Assembly (NCBI GenBank): GCA_023131975.1
Contig: JAGLYV010000077.1
Location: 1 to 64,000, forward strand
Reading direction: 5' to 3'
Length of the DNA: 64,000 nucleotides
Source: Candidatus Krumholzibacteriia bacterium
Lineage (GTDB): Bacteria; Krumholzibacteriota; Krumholzibacteriia; Krumholzibacteriales; Krumholzibacteriaceae
Shown piece by piece: positions 1 through 9,006 of the stretch. A program made the translations under genes and the position numbers. Position 1 is the stretch's first letter. The number at the start of each line of letters is the position of its first letter. The notes beneath the pieces are model-generated. The model was not told the DNA's origin. It made no database searches and saw only the letters and a program-made list of their open reading frames with translations.

Positions 1-1
1 A

Positions 2-454
2 CTCAAGGATAGAAAAGAAGATATCCCCCTCCTTGCCAATCATTTCGTCGAGAGATTCAACAGGGAATTCAAGAAGAATATAGGAAAGATCAGTCCCGAG
101 GTCGAACGTCAGCTCCAGGCCTATTCCTGGCCGGGTAATGTCAGGGAGCTCAAAAATGTCATAGAGAGGGCGATGCTTCTCGAGGCTGAAGACGAGTTGC
201 TTCCAGAGCATGTCCCCGTTGAACTGGGGCAGGCACAAGTCGAAGGGCGAGAAAATCATGGTGAGATAATGAGCGGTGTGTATCCGATGAGTATCAAGGA
301 GATGGAAAAGCTTCTTATCTGCAAGACCCTGGATGAGACTGACGGCAACAAATCCAAAGCCGCGCGTATACTCGGGATAAGCCGACAGACTCTCAGAGAA
401 AAGACAAAACTTTACACCACTGATGAGGATGATGTTCAGGTCAGTAGCGGCTGA
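2..454 (+). CDS. Sigma-54-dependent transcriptional activator, C-terminal part (cut by window start)
   Basis: The open frame enters from the left edge, so the ORF-track start at 173 is internal. The first ~70 residues are the end of an AAA+ sigma-54 interaction domain: 'RKEDIPLLANHF' and 'SWPGNVRELKNVIERA' are family signatures. Residues ~105-150 form a Fis-type helix-turn-helix ('NKSKAARILGISRQTLREK') that would bind enhancer-like DNA. This family remodels sigma-54 RNA polymerase using ATP. The receiver or sensor domain and Walker motifs lie outside the window, so the signal is unknown. The tail is short and acidic. It ends 28 bases before the start of a second activator, so the two are probably co-transcribed. 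Confidence 0.93.
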   Translation, partial: LKDRKEDIPLLANHFVERFNREFKKNIGKISPEVERQLQAYSWPGNVRELKNVIERAMLLEAEDELLPEHVPVELGQAQVEGRENHGEIMSGVYPMSIKEMEKLLICKTLDETDGNKSKAARILGISRQTLREKTKLYTTDEDDVQVSSG

Positions 455-482
455 AAGCTTTCATCCAGCGCAGGTGATCTTT

Positions 483-1958
483 ATGAATACTGAGCTGTGG
501 TTGCTCGCTCAGGATGAGAAAATCGAAACGCTTGTCGAGGCCTTTGTCATAGGCGAACGGCTCAAACTAAGAAGATTCGCTAGTGTATCGGAAGTTCTGA
601 ACATGGATGAGCCCGACGGTGGGTTGATCTTCGTGATCGACGGTAGCGGGCAAAATATCAATTTCCGGCAGATCGTCAAGAGATTCAAAAAGAATTTTAT
701 CAATTTTGAAATCATTGTCTTTGATTCGAGCATAGACGGGCGCTCCATTGAGGATAATCCTGAAAATGAAGTCGATCTTCTCCTTCCCATTAGCATAGAT
801 CTCGAAGAATTCATGTTGAGAGCTTCACATCTGGTGAGTGTCCGAAGGGTGAAATCGAGTGCCGGTATAGTCGGAAGATCCGCCGCGTTGCGCGAAGTGA
901 TCGATACGATCATCAGGGCGGCTCCTACTGAAGTGTCGATCCTCATCGAGGGAGAAAGCGGCTCGGGCAAGGAACTTGTAGCGAAAGCGGTCCATCTCAG
1001 GAGTAACAGGAGATCGAAGGGCTTCGAAGCGGTCAATTGCGGAGCCATGGCTGAGGGGGTTCTGGAGAGCGAGTTGTTCGGTCACGAGAGAGGTTCATTT
1101 ACAGGAGCCGTTTCGAGAAGAATCGGCCTCTTCGAACGAGCAGATCGAGGCACACTATTTCTCGATGAAGTGGGGGAGATGAGCCTCACCATGCAGGTCA
1201 GGTTTCTCAGGGTCATCGAGACCGGGGAATATATGCGTGTGGGTGGAAATGAGAAGCTCATGACAGACGTCAGGATAATCGCTGCCACGAACAGGGAACT
1301 TGAGACAAGTGTCGCGGGTGGGGATTTCAGAAAAGACCTTTATTACAGGCTGAAAGTAGTCCAGATCAGAATACCGCCGCTGAGAGCCCGGCAGACCGAC
1401 ATTCCACTTTTAGTGAGACATTTTCTGATACAGTCCTCAGGAAGGCATAACAGAAGGGTTCTTTCGATCGACAAAGCGGCCATGACTCTTATGACGACCT
1501 ACGCGTGGCCCGGCAATGTGCGTGAACTCGCAAATGTGATAGACAATATTGTCGTGATGAGCACGGGGGATCGGATCTCAGTGTCGGATATAGAGACACG
1601 GCTGGTCGATGGTGCCGCTTCCCAGTCATTTCCCGATCTGCCGGTACATGTGGAATTGACGAGAGATCAGTTGGAGAGGGAGCTGATAATAAAATCACTT
1701 CTCTCTCTACACAATGATGTCCAGGAGATACTTAGTCTGGTCAGGCAGGAAGGATCGCCGTCCGGCGGCAAATGGCGCCGATGGGAAGAAGTTGTCGACG
1801 CGAATGAGGATAATCGTCCGGGGCTCGATGATATGGAGAAGGAAGCCATACGGGAAGCACTTTTGATAAACGGTGGAAACAGGAAAAAAGCGGCAAAGCA
1901 GCTTGGGCTCTCCGAAAGGACGCTGTATAGAAGGTTAAAAGGTTATGGATTGAGTTGA
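483..1958 (+). CDS. Sigma-54-dependent activator with degenerate receiver-like N-terminus
   Basis: About 491 residues. I prefer ATG 483 (AGGTG six bases upstream) over the ORF-track ATG at 423, which lies inside the preceding gene. Residues 1-118 resemble a receiver domain: acidic D11/E12 and D53 sit where the metal and phosphorylation residues would be. The conserved lysine before Pro in the last strand is missing (DLLLPIS). Residues ~128-365 are the AAA+ domain, with Walker A GESGSGKE (~157-164), a sigma-54 contact loop GSFTGA in place of GAFTGA (~204-209) and Walker B GTLFLDE (~223-229). The C-terminus is a Fis-type helix-turn-helix. Known role: ATP-driven activation of sigma-54 promoters. 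Whether the receiver is still phosphorylated is uncertain. No kinase gene is adjacent within the window. Confidence 0.9.
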   Translation: MNTELWLLAQDEKIETLVEAFVIGERLKLRRFASVSEVLNMDEPDGGLIFVIDGSGQNINFRQIVKRFKKNFINFEIIVFDSSIDGRSIEDNPENEVDLLLPISIDLEEFMLRASHLVSVRRVKSSAGIVGRSAALREVIDTIIRAAPTEVSILIEGESGSGKELVAKAVHLRSNRRSKGFEAVNCGAMAEGVLESELFGHERGSFTGAVSRRIGLFERADRGTLFLDEVGEMSLTMQVRFLRVIETGEYMRVGGNEKLMTDVRIIAATNRELETSVAGGDFRKDLYYRLKVVQIRIPPLRARQTDIPLLVRHFLIQSSGRHNRRVLSIDKAAMTLMTTYAWPGNVRELANVIDNIVVMSTGDRISVSDIETRLVDGAASQSFPDLPVHVELTRDQLERELIIKSLLSLHNDVQEILSLVRQEGSPSGGKWRRWEEVVDANEDNRPGLDDMEKEAIREALLINGGNRKKAAKQLGLSERTLYRRLKGYGLS

Positions 1959-1985
1959 AAGCTGGCCGCTTGACGGTTTTTGAGT

Positions 1986-2014
1986 TTGTCCTTTAAATCT
2001 GCATCTGTTATAAT
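1986..2014 (+). promoter_or_regulatory. Candidate sigma-70 promoter for the PorV-like gene
   Basis: TTGTCC, a 17-base spacer and a perfect TATAAT lie in the 137-base gap ahead of the PorV-like gene. The -10 is about 80 bases before the ATG. This is a visual match only; a second weaker -35-like TTGACG lies just upstream. Confidence 0.42.
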
Positions 2015-2095
2015 TTACTATAAGCAGTGGACCAGTTTTCTGAAAGAATGGGATCTGCCGCCGAGATCATCCCCTGGAAAATGGAGAGAAGTTAA

Positions 2096-3145
2096 ATGAG
2101 GATTATTTTAGCGACGCTATGCCTGACGACAATGATCTTTTTATCGGGGACCGTTCAGGCTGAGAAGTACGCTGGGGAGTTCATGGCCCTGGGTGGGGGA
2201 GCGAGAGCTATGGCTCTGGGTGGCGCATTCATCGCTGTGGCAGATGACGCTACGGCCTCGTTCTGGAACCCTGCTGGAATGGCCGGACTATATTCCGCGG
2301 GGGTGGGTCGAAGGGACTGGGAGATGAACTTCATGCACTCCGAAAGATTCGGCGAATTGATAGATTACAACTATTTTTCTGCCGCGTTTCCCCTCAGGCC
2401 GGGAGAATCGTCATGGGGTGTTACGATAATACACATGGGGATAGATGGCATTCCGATCATACCCTTTACAAGTGGAATGATCGAGAACTCAGACGGAGAT
2501 GACAGGTTTGAACCCTGGGCTGGAGAAAGACCAAATTTCAACCCTCTGGATTTTCCGATGGAGAGCGTAAATGACTTCGCGCTTTTTCTTTCATACGCGC
2601 AGGTAATGAGTTTCGCTGATCTCGGCGTTTCTCTGAAGATAATACGAAGCGACCAGGTGACAGATGTCTCAAGTTTCGGACTTGGGATCGATATCGGGCT
2701 GCTCAAACGACATGCCTGGAGAGATCTTGCGGTGGGCGTGAAACTTCAGGACGCCACCGGGACATATATAAGCTGGAGTACCGGCAAGAGGGAATTCATC
2801 TATCCCGCCCTAAAGGTCGGTGTCGCGTATCCCTTCGATATCAAGAGCATGAACAGTACTCTGCTTGTCGCCTGCGACGGGGATTTCAGGTACGAAAATC
2901 TCAAGGGAGTCTCACAGCTCTGGATCGGTGAGGCCAGCGCGGATTTTCATTTCGGGGCAGAACTGTTGATTCGTGAGATGGTTGCTCTCAGAGGAGGGTA
3001 CGATATGGGACGTCCTACGGCTGGAGCCGGTTTTGTCCTTGAGGATTTCGGTCCCTGGAATATATCGTTGGGAATTGATTACGCCTTGCTGGTCCACGAT
3101 GAACTCGACAATACTCATCGCGTATCGCTGATGATCTCACATTGA
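2096..3145 (+). CDS. PorV/PorQ-family (UPF0164, FadL-like) outer-membrane barrel protein
   Basis: 349 residues. An N-terminal signal peptide runs to about residue 22 (cleavage after '...SGTVQA'). The mature start carries the family signature 'GARAMALGGAFIAVADDA' followed by 'SFWNPAGMA', typical of PorV/UPF0164 and related FadL-like barrels. The rest alternates hydrophobic and polar residues as in beta strands, with Gly-rich turns. In Bacteroidetes, PorV is part of the type IX secretion apparatus, but related proteins occur in lineages without that system, and no other por genes are visible here. The function therefore stays open: outer-membrane barrel, cargo unknown. The gene appears to have its own promoter. 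RBS-like AGAGAAG precedes the ATG. Confidence 0.85.
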   Translation: MRIILATLCLTTMIFLSGTVQAEKYAGEFMALGGGARAMALGGAFIAVADDATASFWNPAGMAGLYSAGVGRRDWEMNFMHSERFGELIDYNYFSAAFPLRPGESSWGVTIIHMGIDGIPIIPFTSGMIENSDGDDRFEPWAGERPNFNPLDFPMESVNDFALFLSYAQVMSFADLGVSLKIIRSDQVTDVSSFGLGIDIGLLKRHAWRDLAVGVKLQDATGTYISWSTGKREFIYPALKVGVAYPFDIKSMNSTLLVACDGDFRYENLKGVSQLWIGEASADFHFGAELLIREMVALRGGYDMGRPTAGAGFVLEDFGPWNISLGIDYALLVHDELDNTHRVSLMISH

Positions 3146-3190
3146 TGTTGCCAGGGTCGAAGAGAGGCCCTTTCGGAGGTTTGGAGATAT

Positions 3191-4399
3191 TTGAAAATCC
3201 TGACTATGATACTGGCGGGGGGCAAGGGCAGGGAGCTATCGGTGCTGACAAGGCACAGAGCGAAGACTTCCGTTCCCTTCGGTGGTCGTTACAGGATAAT
3301 AGACTTCTGCCTCAGCAATTGCGTTCATTCTGGACTGACTGATATTGCCATTCTCGCGCAGTACAATCCTACATCTCTGATGGAACACATACGTATGGGG
3401 AAACCATGGGATCTGGACCGTAGATCTGGAGGGGTCTATATCCTGCAACCTGCTCATCACGGAAGAGCAGTAAACTGGTATCTCGGAACGGCTGAAGCGC
3501 TCAAACAGAATATCGATGTCCTCAGGGATTCCGATTCGGATACAGTACTCGTGTTGTCCGGAGACCAGGTCTATCTGATGGATTATCGGTTGATGGCTCG
3601 TCAGCATGCCGAGTCGAATAATCCCGTGACTATCGCCTGCAAAGCGGTCAGCCCGAGACAGCGTGGACGTTTCGGGATGGTCAGCATGAATAAAAATGGC
3701 CTTGTTAAAGAATTTCTGGAAAAACCTGCGGCATCCGATCTCACCAATGCTTCGCTTGGTATCTATATGTTTGACAGGAAATATCTTCTCGATAATCTTG
3801 TGGGCAATAAAAAGGATCTCGTTTTCGATATACTTATCCCATCGATCGAGAGAAGAGAGGTAGGCGCATATCTTTTTGGTGGCTACTGGGAGGATACGGG
3901 TTCTATTCCCAGCTATTTCAGGGCATCGATGAGGCTTTTGAAGAACCGGAGTCTCATTACAAAAGATGACTGGCCGATTTTCACCAGAGGAGAAGGTATG
4001 GTTCCCTCAAAATTTTCGGCATCCGCGTCCGTACATGATTCTATCGTAGCCGACGGTTGTGTGGTCGAGGGTGAAGTACGGGGAAGTATCCTTTTTCCGG
4101 GAGTGCACGTAGGTAAGGGCGTTCAGGTCATCGACAGCATTGTTTATTCCGGGAGCAGGATAAAAAATGGGTCGAGGATCATAAGGACAATAATCGACAA
4201 GGATGTCTTTGTAGGTAGTAATAGTGATATTGGTAGTAAAAAACCTTCAAAAAAAGATTTCCTGAATCCAAAATTGGGATCGATCGATGAGCCCCGCGCG
4301 AAAAGCAGGATAAGTCTGATAGGAAAGAATACGCGGTTATATTCCGGATGCGTCGTTCCAGCGGGAGCAATAGTAGAACCGGAAACCAGGATGGGGTGA
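3191..4399 (+). CDS. glgC: GlgC-family nucleotidyltransferase, divergent paralogue (possibly regulatory subunit)
   Basis: 402 residues from a TTG start with GGAGG eleven bases upstream; an ATG at 3206 would clip the first strand. The N-terminal nucleotidyltransferase domain has '[12 protein letters not shown]', 'GDQVYLMDY' and the sugar-phosphate lysine motif 'EFLEKP'. The C-terminal ~110 residues are a left-handed beta-helix with hexapeptide-like repeats. ADP-glucose pyrophosphorylase makes ADP-glucose from ATP and glucose-1-phosphate for glycogen synthesis. The nucleotide loop reads GGKGREL instead of GGxGxRL, so the conserved arginine is Glu, and RAKP has become RAKT. The neighbouring paralogue six bases downstream keeps the arginine. 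By analogy with plant large subunits, this copy may be non-catalytic and form a hetero-oligomer with it; that part is inference. Confidence 0.9.
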   Translation: MKILTMILAGGKGRELSVLTRHRAKTSVPFGGRYRIIDFCLSNCVHSGLTDIAILAQYNPTSLMEHIRMGKPWDLDRRSGGVYILQPAHHGRAVNWYLGTAEALKQNIDVLRDSDSDTVLVLSGDQVYLMDYRLMARQHAESNNPVTIACKAVSPRQRGRFGMVSMNKNGLVKEFLEKPAASDLTNASLGIYMFDRKYLLDNLVGNKKDLVFDILIPSIERREVGAYLFGGYWEDTGSIPSYFRASMRLLKNRSLITKDDWPIFTRGEGMVPSKFSASASVHDSIVADGCVVEGEVRGSILFPGVHVGKGVQVIDSIVYSGSRIKNGSRIIRTIIDKDVFVGSNSDIGSKKPSKKDFLNPKLGSIDEPRAKSRISLIGKNTRLYSGCVVPAGAIVEPETRMG

Positions 4400-4405
4400 T
4401 CCAGA

Positions 4406-5674
4406 ATGTCAGAAATGGCGACATTCATCCTCGCGGGTGGAATAGGGAAACGGCTCAGCCTGCTCACCATGTTCAGGGCGAAACCGGCCGTGCCCTTTGC
4501 GGGCAGGTACAGGATCATCGATTTCACTCTTACCAATTGTGTCAGATCGGATATCAGGTCGGTTCATGTGCTTACCCAGTATATCTCCAGGTCTCTTATC
4601 AGACATCTGGGCATAGGCAAGCCCTGGGACCTGGATCGGCTGAAGGGGGGGCTGCGTATCCTGCATCCCCGGTTAGGTCATGAGGGGGCCGACTGGTACA
4701 AGGGAACGGCAGATGCGATCTATCAGAACATTTCAATCCTTAAAAAACTCGATGAGAAATATGTCCTGATCCTGTCTGGCGATCATGTCTATGATATGGA
4801 TTATGGAGAATTTCTGGATTACCACATCGATAGCGGCAAACCGGCCTCTCTCGGTGTTATAGATGTGGATCCGTCGATGTGCAGAGAGTTCGGGATCGCC
4901 ACGGTTGACAGGGACGGCCGAATCACGAAATTCGAAGAAAAACCGGAACGGACGGACAGCACTCTCGCTTCGATGGGAATATACATCTTTGAAAGAGATT
5001 ATCTGATCGATATCCTCTCGCGGATGAAACCCCTCCATGAAGACCTGGATTTCGGAAAACATATAATCCCGAAACTGGTATCAAAAGATCAACTCGCGGC
5101 GTACCGATATTCTGGCCATTGGCTCGACATAGGCACTCTTAAAAGTTACTACAAGGCAAGCATCTCCCTTCTGGCGAATAATTCCAGACTGGAGCTCGGG
5201 AGCCAGGACCAGCCTATTCTTACTGTTCCCGAAGACAACCCGCCTTCGTTCATATCACGAACAGCAAGCATCCACAGATCGCTCGTATGCAGCGGATGTC
5301 ATATAAAGGGTGAGGTCAATAACTCTATTCTATCACCAGGAGTGACAGTCGAGGAAGGCGCCGTGGTAAAAGATGCCATCATACTTCACGGGTGTACCAT
5401 CCGCCGGGGAGCTAAAGTAACGAAAGCTGTTATCGATAAGAGGGCCGTAGTCGGGAGAGGATGTGTGATCGGTGAGGGAGACATCCGGGTGGCTAACGTA
5501 CTTCAACCGGGATACCTCGATTTCGGATTGACTCTTGTAGGGAAAAAGACTGTCATTCCCGCCGGTATTCGGGTAGGGACTAACTGTCTGGTCTCAGGGT
5601 CGCCGGAAAATGGTAAAATACCTAGGAATGATATCGCTGACGGGCAGTCTTTTTTATCCTCTATAGAGATCTAG
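4406..5674 (+). CDS. glgC: Glucose-1-phosphate adenylyltransferase (catalytic-type paralogue)
   Basis: 422 residues. It keeps the full nucleotide loop '[17 protein letters not shown]', followed by '[12 protein letters not shown]', '[12 protein letters not shown]' and 'KFEEKP', then a C-terminal left-handed beta-helix rich in V-x-x-G-x-x-I repeats. This is the ADP-glucose pyrophosphorylase family, the committed step of bacterial glycogen synthesis and its usual allosteric control point. It starts six bases after the first GlgC-like gene with GGGGTG as RBS, so the pair is one operon. It differs enough from its neighbour to be an old duplication rather than a recent one. The TAG stop overlaps the stop of the convergent mltD gene in a CTAG palindrome. 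Confidence 0.93.
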   Translation: MSEMATFILAGGIGKRLSLLTMFRAKPAVPFAGRYRIIDFTLTNCVRSDIRSVHVLTQYISRSLIRHLGIGKPWDLDRLKGGLRILHPRLGHEGADWYKGTADAIYQNISILKKLDEKYVLILSGDHVYDMDYGEFLDYHIDSGKPASLGVIDVDPSMCREFGIATVDRDGRITKFEEKPERTDSTLASMGIYIFERDYLIDILSRMKPLHEDLDFGKHIIPKLVSKDQLAAYRYSGHWLDIGTLKSYYKASISLLANNSRLELGSQDQPILTVPEDNPPSFISRTASIHRSLVCSGCHIKGEVNNSILSPGVTVEEGAVVKDAIILHGCTIRRGAKVTKAVIDKRAVVGRGCVIGEGDIRVANVLQPGYLDFGLTLVGKKTVIPAGIRVGTNCLVSGSPENGKIPRNDIADGQSFLSSIEI

Positions 5675-7488
5675 TTAGAATTCAGCCAGAGTGTGATCCT
5701 GTCTCCAGGGAACAACCTGTTCTTGTTCATCTTTGTGTTCCACGCGAGTACATCGGACATGCGGGTCTGATATTTCCTGCAGATCGACGTCAGCGTCTCT
5801 CCCCTGAGAACGACATGAACATGTTTCTTTTTTCCATCACCGATCGATCCAGCATCAGGTGAAAGCCCCTTGTCATATTTGGTTCCAGCACCCGGAGGGA
5901 GGTAGATAACGAGATTCTTGCCCGGATGGATCATCGATCTGTATCTGAGATTATTCCATCTTCGGAGCTTGCTGAGGCCAACACCGAATCTTTCAGCTAT
6001 CTCGCTCAGGGTGTCTTTCTTTCTGACTGTATAAACGACCTTTTTATGTCCTGAGGGAGGTTTGTATTTTTTTACTGTGATCTTCTTTGGGAGTTTTGAA
6101 GGTGCTTCCCTGTAGGATGGGTTGCTCAACGCAGCCGTTTTGTCCCCATTATCCCGGGTCGGGATCATGAGAGCCTGACCTATTTTGATCCTGTGAACGT
6201 TTTTTATGCCGTTGATCCTCTTCATCTCGGATTGGGAGATCTCATACTTTCCGGCGATCCCTGAAATAGTCTCTCCTTTTCGGACGGTATGACGGAGCCA
6301 GGACACTCTATCTTCGGCCGGGATCCTGTCAAGAGCTTCGACGACCTTAGCGCCGGTTCCGTACGGAACCTTGAGTTCTATGACCATTCCGGGAGGAGTA
6401 GCCCATCGTTTCAATGCGGGGTTCAGCTTCTTTATGCCCGTAAGGGTCGATCCGGCGGATTTCGCAATTATCCGAAGATCTGTAGATTTATCTATCGTGA
6501 TAACGTCGAATCGGAGTGGTGCCGTGTCGGGTATGATAAATCCATGAGCGGATGGATCACGCCCGATGGTGAGCGCGGCCATGAACTTCGGAACGAACCA
6601 TTTTGTCTGGCTTGGAAGCCGCAGCTTCCAGTAGTCGTCAGTCTTCTGAGATGAGATCGCACGCGCCACCCTGTATTCCCCGGCATTGTAGCCGGCAAGT
6701 GCCAGTTGCCAGTTTCCGAAAAGATTGTGAAGGTGTTTGAGGTAGTTTGCCGCAGCATAGGTGGAAGCTACGATGTCTTTTCTTTCGTCGATCCACCAGT
6801 TGATCCTCAGTCCGAAGAGCCGACCGGTTCCGGCCATGAACTGCCAGGGTCCTGTCGCGCTGACATTCGACCGCGCGTCGAGGTTCAGGCCACTTTCGAT
6901 CACTGCAAGAAAGAGAAGATCCCGGGGTAGTTCCATGCTGACAAGTACAGGTTCGATTATATCCCGATATTTTTCGACTCTTGTCAGCCAACGGGTAAAG
7001 TATCTGCGACCTTTCCCCTGGAAATACTTCATCCAGTGTTCGACCTTCCAGTTCATTACTACTTCGATTTCTTCTTCGACGACATGCGACGTTGCTATCG
7101 AGTCAAGTACAGCAGATACATGATTTTTCCAGTCCGACTCCGTTTCTTCTTCGATTATCCTCTGCTGGAGGACCGATGCGAGATTTTCGAGAGAATCCAG
7201 ATGCCCGCATACGTAGGGAGCAGGAGCAGTCGTCTTCATATCGATTATATCGAGGATAAGAGTGCTGCTCAACTGGAGAGATGTGGATATATCACCCAGA
7301 TAGTAGTAGGCACTGGCTTCATCGAGTTTTTCCTGAAGATCAAGTAGTTGTGGGTATAGAGCATACAATTGTTCGTTATGGAAATCGTTGTCTCCATACG
7401 CGATATCGGTGTTGGCTGATGACCGGTGACATCCCGATATTACTACCGCGGAGACCAGTGCCAAAAGAAACAAAATACGGATTTTCAT
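5671..7488 (-). CDS. mltD: Membrane-bound lytic murein transglycosylase MltD with three LysM domains (lipoprotein)
   Basis: 605 residues. ATG 7488 is preferred over the ORF-track start at 7503 because AGGAGG sits seven bases before it. The signal peptide ends in a lipobox 'VISGC', so it is probably a lipoprotein. Residues ~190-310 form the SLT domain, with catalytic Glu in 'AVIESGLN' and the motifs 'SATGPWQFM' and 'LAGYNAGEY'. Three LysM peptidoglycan-binding repeats follow at roughly 400-445, 483-528 and 558-603, joined by basic, Pro-rich linkers. The enzyme cleaves the MurNAc-GlcNAc bond, forming 1,6-anhydro ends. It is transcribed towards glgC and shares stop-codon bases with it. Its likely promoter overlaps that of the divergent GGDEF gene. 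Confidence 0.95.
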   Translation of the reverse strand: MKIRILFLLALVSAVVISGCHRSSANTDIAYGDNDFHNEQLYALYPQLLDLQEKLDEASAYYYLGDISTSLQLSSTLILDIIDMKTTAPAPYVCGHLDSLENLASVLQQRIIEEETESDWKNHVSAVLDSIATSHVVEEEIEVVMNWKVEHWMKYFQGKGRRYFTRWLTRVEKYRDIIEPVLVSMELPRDLLFLAVIESGLNLDARSNVSATGPWQFMAGTGRLFGLRINWWIDERKDIVASTYAAANYLKHLHNLFGNWQLALAGYNAGEYRVARAISSQKTDDYWKLRLPSQTKWFVPKFMAALTIGRDPSAHGFIIPDTAPLRFDVITIDKSTDLRIIAKSAGSTLTGIKKLNPALKRWATPPGMVIELKVPYGTGAKVVEALDRIPAEDRVSWLRHTVRKGETISGIAGKYEISQSEMKRINGIKNVHRIKIGQALMIPTRDNGDKTAALSNPSYREAPSKLPKKITVKKYKPPSGHKKVVYTVRKKDTLSEIAERFGVGLSKLRRWNNLRYRSMIHPGKNLVIYLPPGAGTKYDKGLSPDAGSIGDGKKKHVHVVLRGETLTSICRKYQTRMSDVLAWNTKMNKNRLFPGDRITLWLNSN

Positions 7489-7561
7489 ATATTTCCTCCT
7501 CATATCCCGGTCAATATATTAGATATCGGCTCAGGATTCAAGGATATGAAGCTCTTCTGCT

Positions 7562-7590
7562 TTGAAAAAATATCCAGGATAGTGTATAAT
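7562..7590 (+). promoter_or_regulatory. Candidate sigma-70 promoter for the GGDEF gene
   Basis: TTGAAA, a 17-base spacer and TATAAT: eleven of twelve consensus bases. Transcription would begin near 7597, leaving a leader of about 40 bases before ATG 7637. Its -10 overlaps the -10 of the opposing mltD promoter. Confidence 0.6.
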
Positions 7591-7614
7591 AATAGTACGG
7601 ATTTGACATGACAA
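7586..7614 (-). promoter_or_regulatory. Candidate sigma-70 promoter for mltD
   Basis: On the minus strand: TTGTCA, a 17-base spacer and TATTAT, ten of twelve consensus bases. The expected start near 7579 gives a leader of about 90 bases. The -10 box occupies nearly the same base pairs as the plus-strand TATAAT, so both promoters could not be occupied at once. Confidence 0.5.
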
Positions 7615-7636
7615 CTGTGCTTTACGAGAGAAAAAA

Positions 7637-8935
7637 ATGCGTCCCGGCTTTGAAAAAGATTACAGGTATCTGCTTACCTCGTTGATTCCCAGACATCTTC
7701 TGTCTTCACGGAGGCTGGAAGGAGTGCTTGCCGCGCTCTCTTCGGGTGACAGGCATTCTCTTCTGCGGGAATCCTGGTCCGCGATGGAGGAGCTTGTTGA
7801 AAGCGGGAATATCAGCAGACAGGAAGCGGTTCATGAGAACGGCCTGGTGAAACTGCTATACAGGCGGCAGGATAATAAGGCCCGTTTCACGCTGGAGATG
7901 ACCGAAGAGGAATGGCAGTCGCTGCAGGAAAGAAAAACACCTGAACATCCAGGGCTTGTTCCGTCTGTGCTTGCCGGAATAATCTCTTCCCTGACACTCA
8001 ATGGAACAGGTATAACGACGACCGACAAGATAGAGGATATCCTCGGGCTATCCGGCCAGATACATCAGGCGACGAGAGCCTGTATGATCCTCTTTTCTGA
8101 AAGCGATCTGCACGGCGTAAGGGACAGTGACAGGATACGTATTGTCCCGAGAGAAAATCTGGTCAGGTGTAGTTATTATTCGCAGGTCCTCGAAAGAGAC
8201 AGTATCCACACGATCGAGAATGATTCTTCCGCTGTTATGGAAGAGAGTTATTTCAGTTGCGGAAGTGCGGGCAGCGTGACTGTACTCATCCCGCTTTCGG
8301 GCAGGGATTCGCAGTATGGAATAATGCAGGTCCTTCTTCCAGCGGGGGAACTGCCGGACAAAGATGTCCTCCTCAATTATAATATGATAGGTCAGGGCGT
8401 AGTGAGGCTTCTCGATAATAACAGGCATCTGGAACAAATGGTCTCTGTCGACAGGCTCACCGGAGTGAATAACAGGAATTTCTATGAAACGCAGTTGCCT
8501 CTTGAGATCGAGAGGGCCACACGTAACAGGAAGTCGCTGGCTTTCCTTATCATGGATATCGATGATTTCAAAAAATTCAACGATGAATATGGTCATGATG
8601 TCGGCGATGAAGTACTTCGTCTCGTCGCAGGGGCGGTGCGAGAGCACTTGAGAAAGATCGATCTTTTCTTCAGGTTCGGAGGTGAAGAGTTTATAGCTCT
8701 TCTGCCTGGAGCGGGTAGAGAGCCGGCAGAACGAACGGCAGAAAGAATACGTGAAGTCGTATCGAAGACCGGGCTGAAGACCGAGAATGGTGAAGAACTG
8801 CGTATTACGGTCACGATCGGAGGGTGTGTTTACCCCGAGAATGCGGAAAACGAGAAGGAGCTGTTCAGGAATGCGGACAGGGTACTTCTGGAAGCGAAGG
8901 AGGCAGGTAAAAACCGTGTAAAATTTCATCACTGA
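7637..8935 (+). CDS. Diguanylate cyclase with GAF-like N-terminal region
   Basis: 432 residues. The C-terminal ~165 residues form a GGDEF domain with active-site 'RFGGEEF', the Mg/GTP motif 'LIMDIDDFKKFND' and 'VGDEVLR'. An RxxD inhibitory site (RKID) sits five residues before GGEEF, so product feedback is expected. This domain makes cyclic di-GMP from two GTP. The N-terminal ~265 residues have no transmembrane segment; residues ~110-265 look GAF-like (ending '...IPLSGRDSQYGIMQVLL'), so the enzyme is probably cytosolic and senses an intracellular cue. It lies divergent from mltD behind a strong candidate promoter. The GGDEF assignment is secure; the N-terminal fold is a guess. Confidence 0.92.
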   Translation: MRPGFEKDYRYLLTSLIPRHLLSSRRLEGVLAALSSGDRHSLLRESWSAMEELVESGNISRQEAVHENGLVKLLYRRQDNKARFTLEMTEEEWQSLQERKTPEHPGLVPSVLAGIISSLTLNGTGITTTDKIEDILGLSGQIHQATRACMILFSESDLHGVRDSDRIRIVPRENLVRCSYYSQVLERDSIHTIENDSSAVMEESYFSCGSAGSVTVLIPLSGRDSQYGIMQVLLPAGELPDKDVLLNYNMIGQGVVRLLDNNRHLEQMVSVDRLTGVNNRNFYETQLPLEIERATRNRKSLAFLIMDIDDFKKFNDEYGHDVGDEVLRLVAGAVREHLRKIDLFFRFGGEEFIALLPGAGREPAERTAERIREVVSKTGLKTENGEELRITVTIGGCVYPENAENEKELFRNADRVLLEAKEAGKNRVKFHH

Positions 8936-8953
8936 CATGGGTTTGTCGGTGAG

Positions 8954-8972
8954 CGGGCCGTAAGACGGCCTG
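8954..8972. other. Short GC-rich hairpin between the GGDEF gene and comEC
   Basis: GGCCGT-AAG-ACGGCC is a perfect six-base-pair stem with a three-base loop, extended by a G-T and a C-G pair. No T-run follows, so it is not a typical intrinsic terminator. It could pause polymerase or shape the comEC leader. Confidence 0.45.
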
Positions 8973-9006
8973 GGGTTGAATGGGAGTATGGCCGGGGAGG
9001 TTGATG

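Noticed and set aside
8048-8938. 296-residue minus-strand ORF opposite the GGDEF gene
   Set aside because: It is an antisense shadow of a clear GGDEF coding region; the translation shows no known fold and no RBS.
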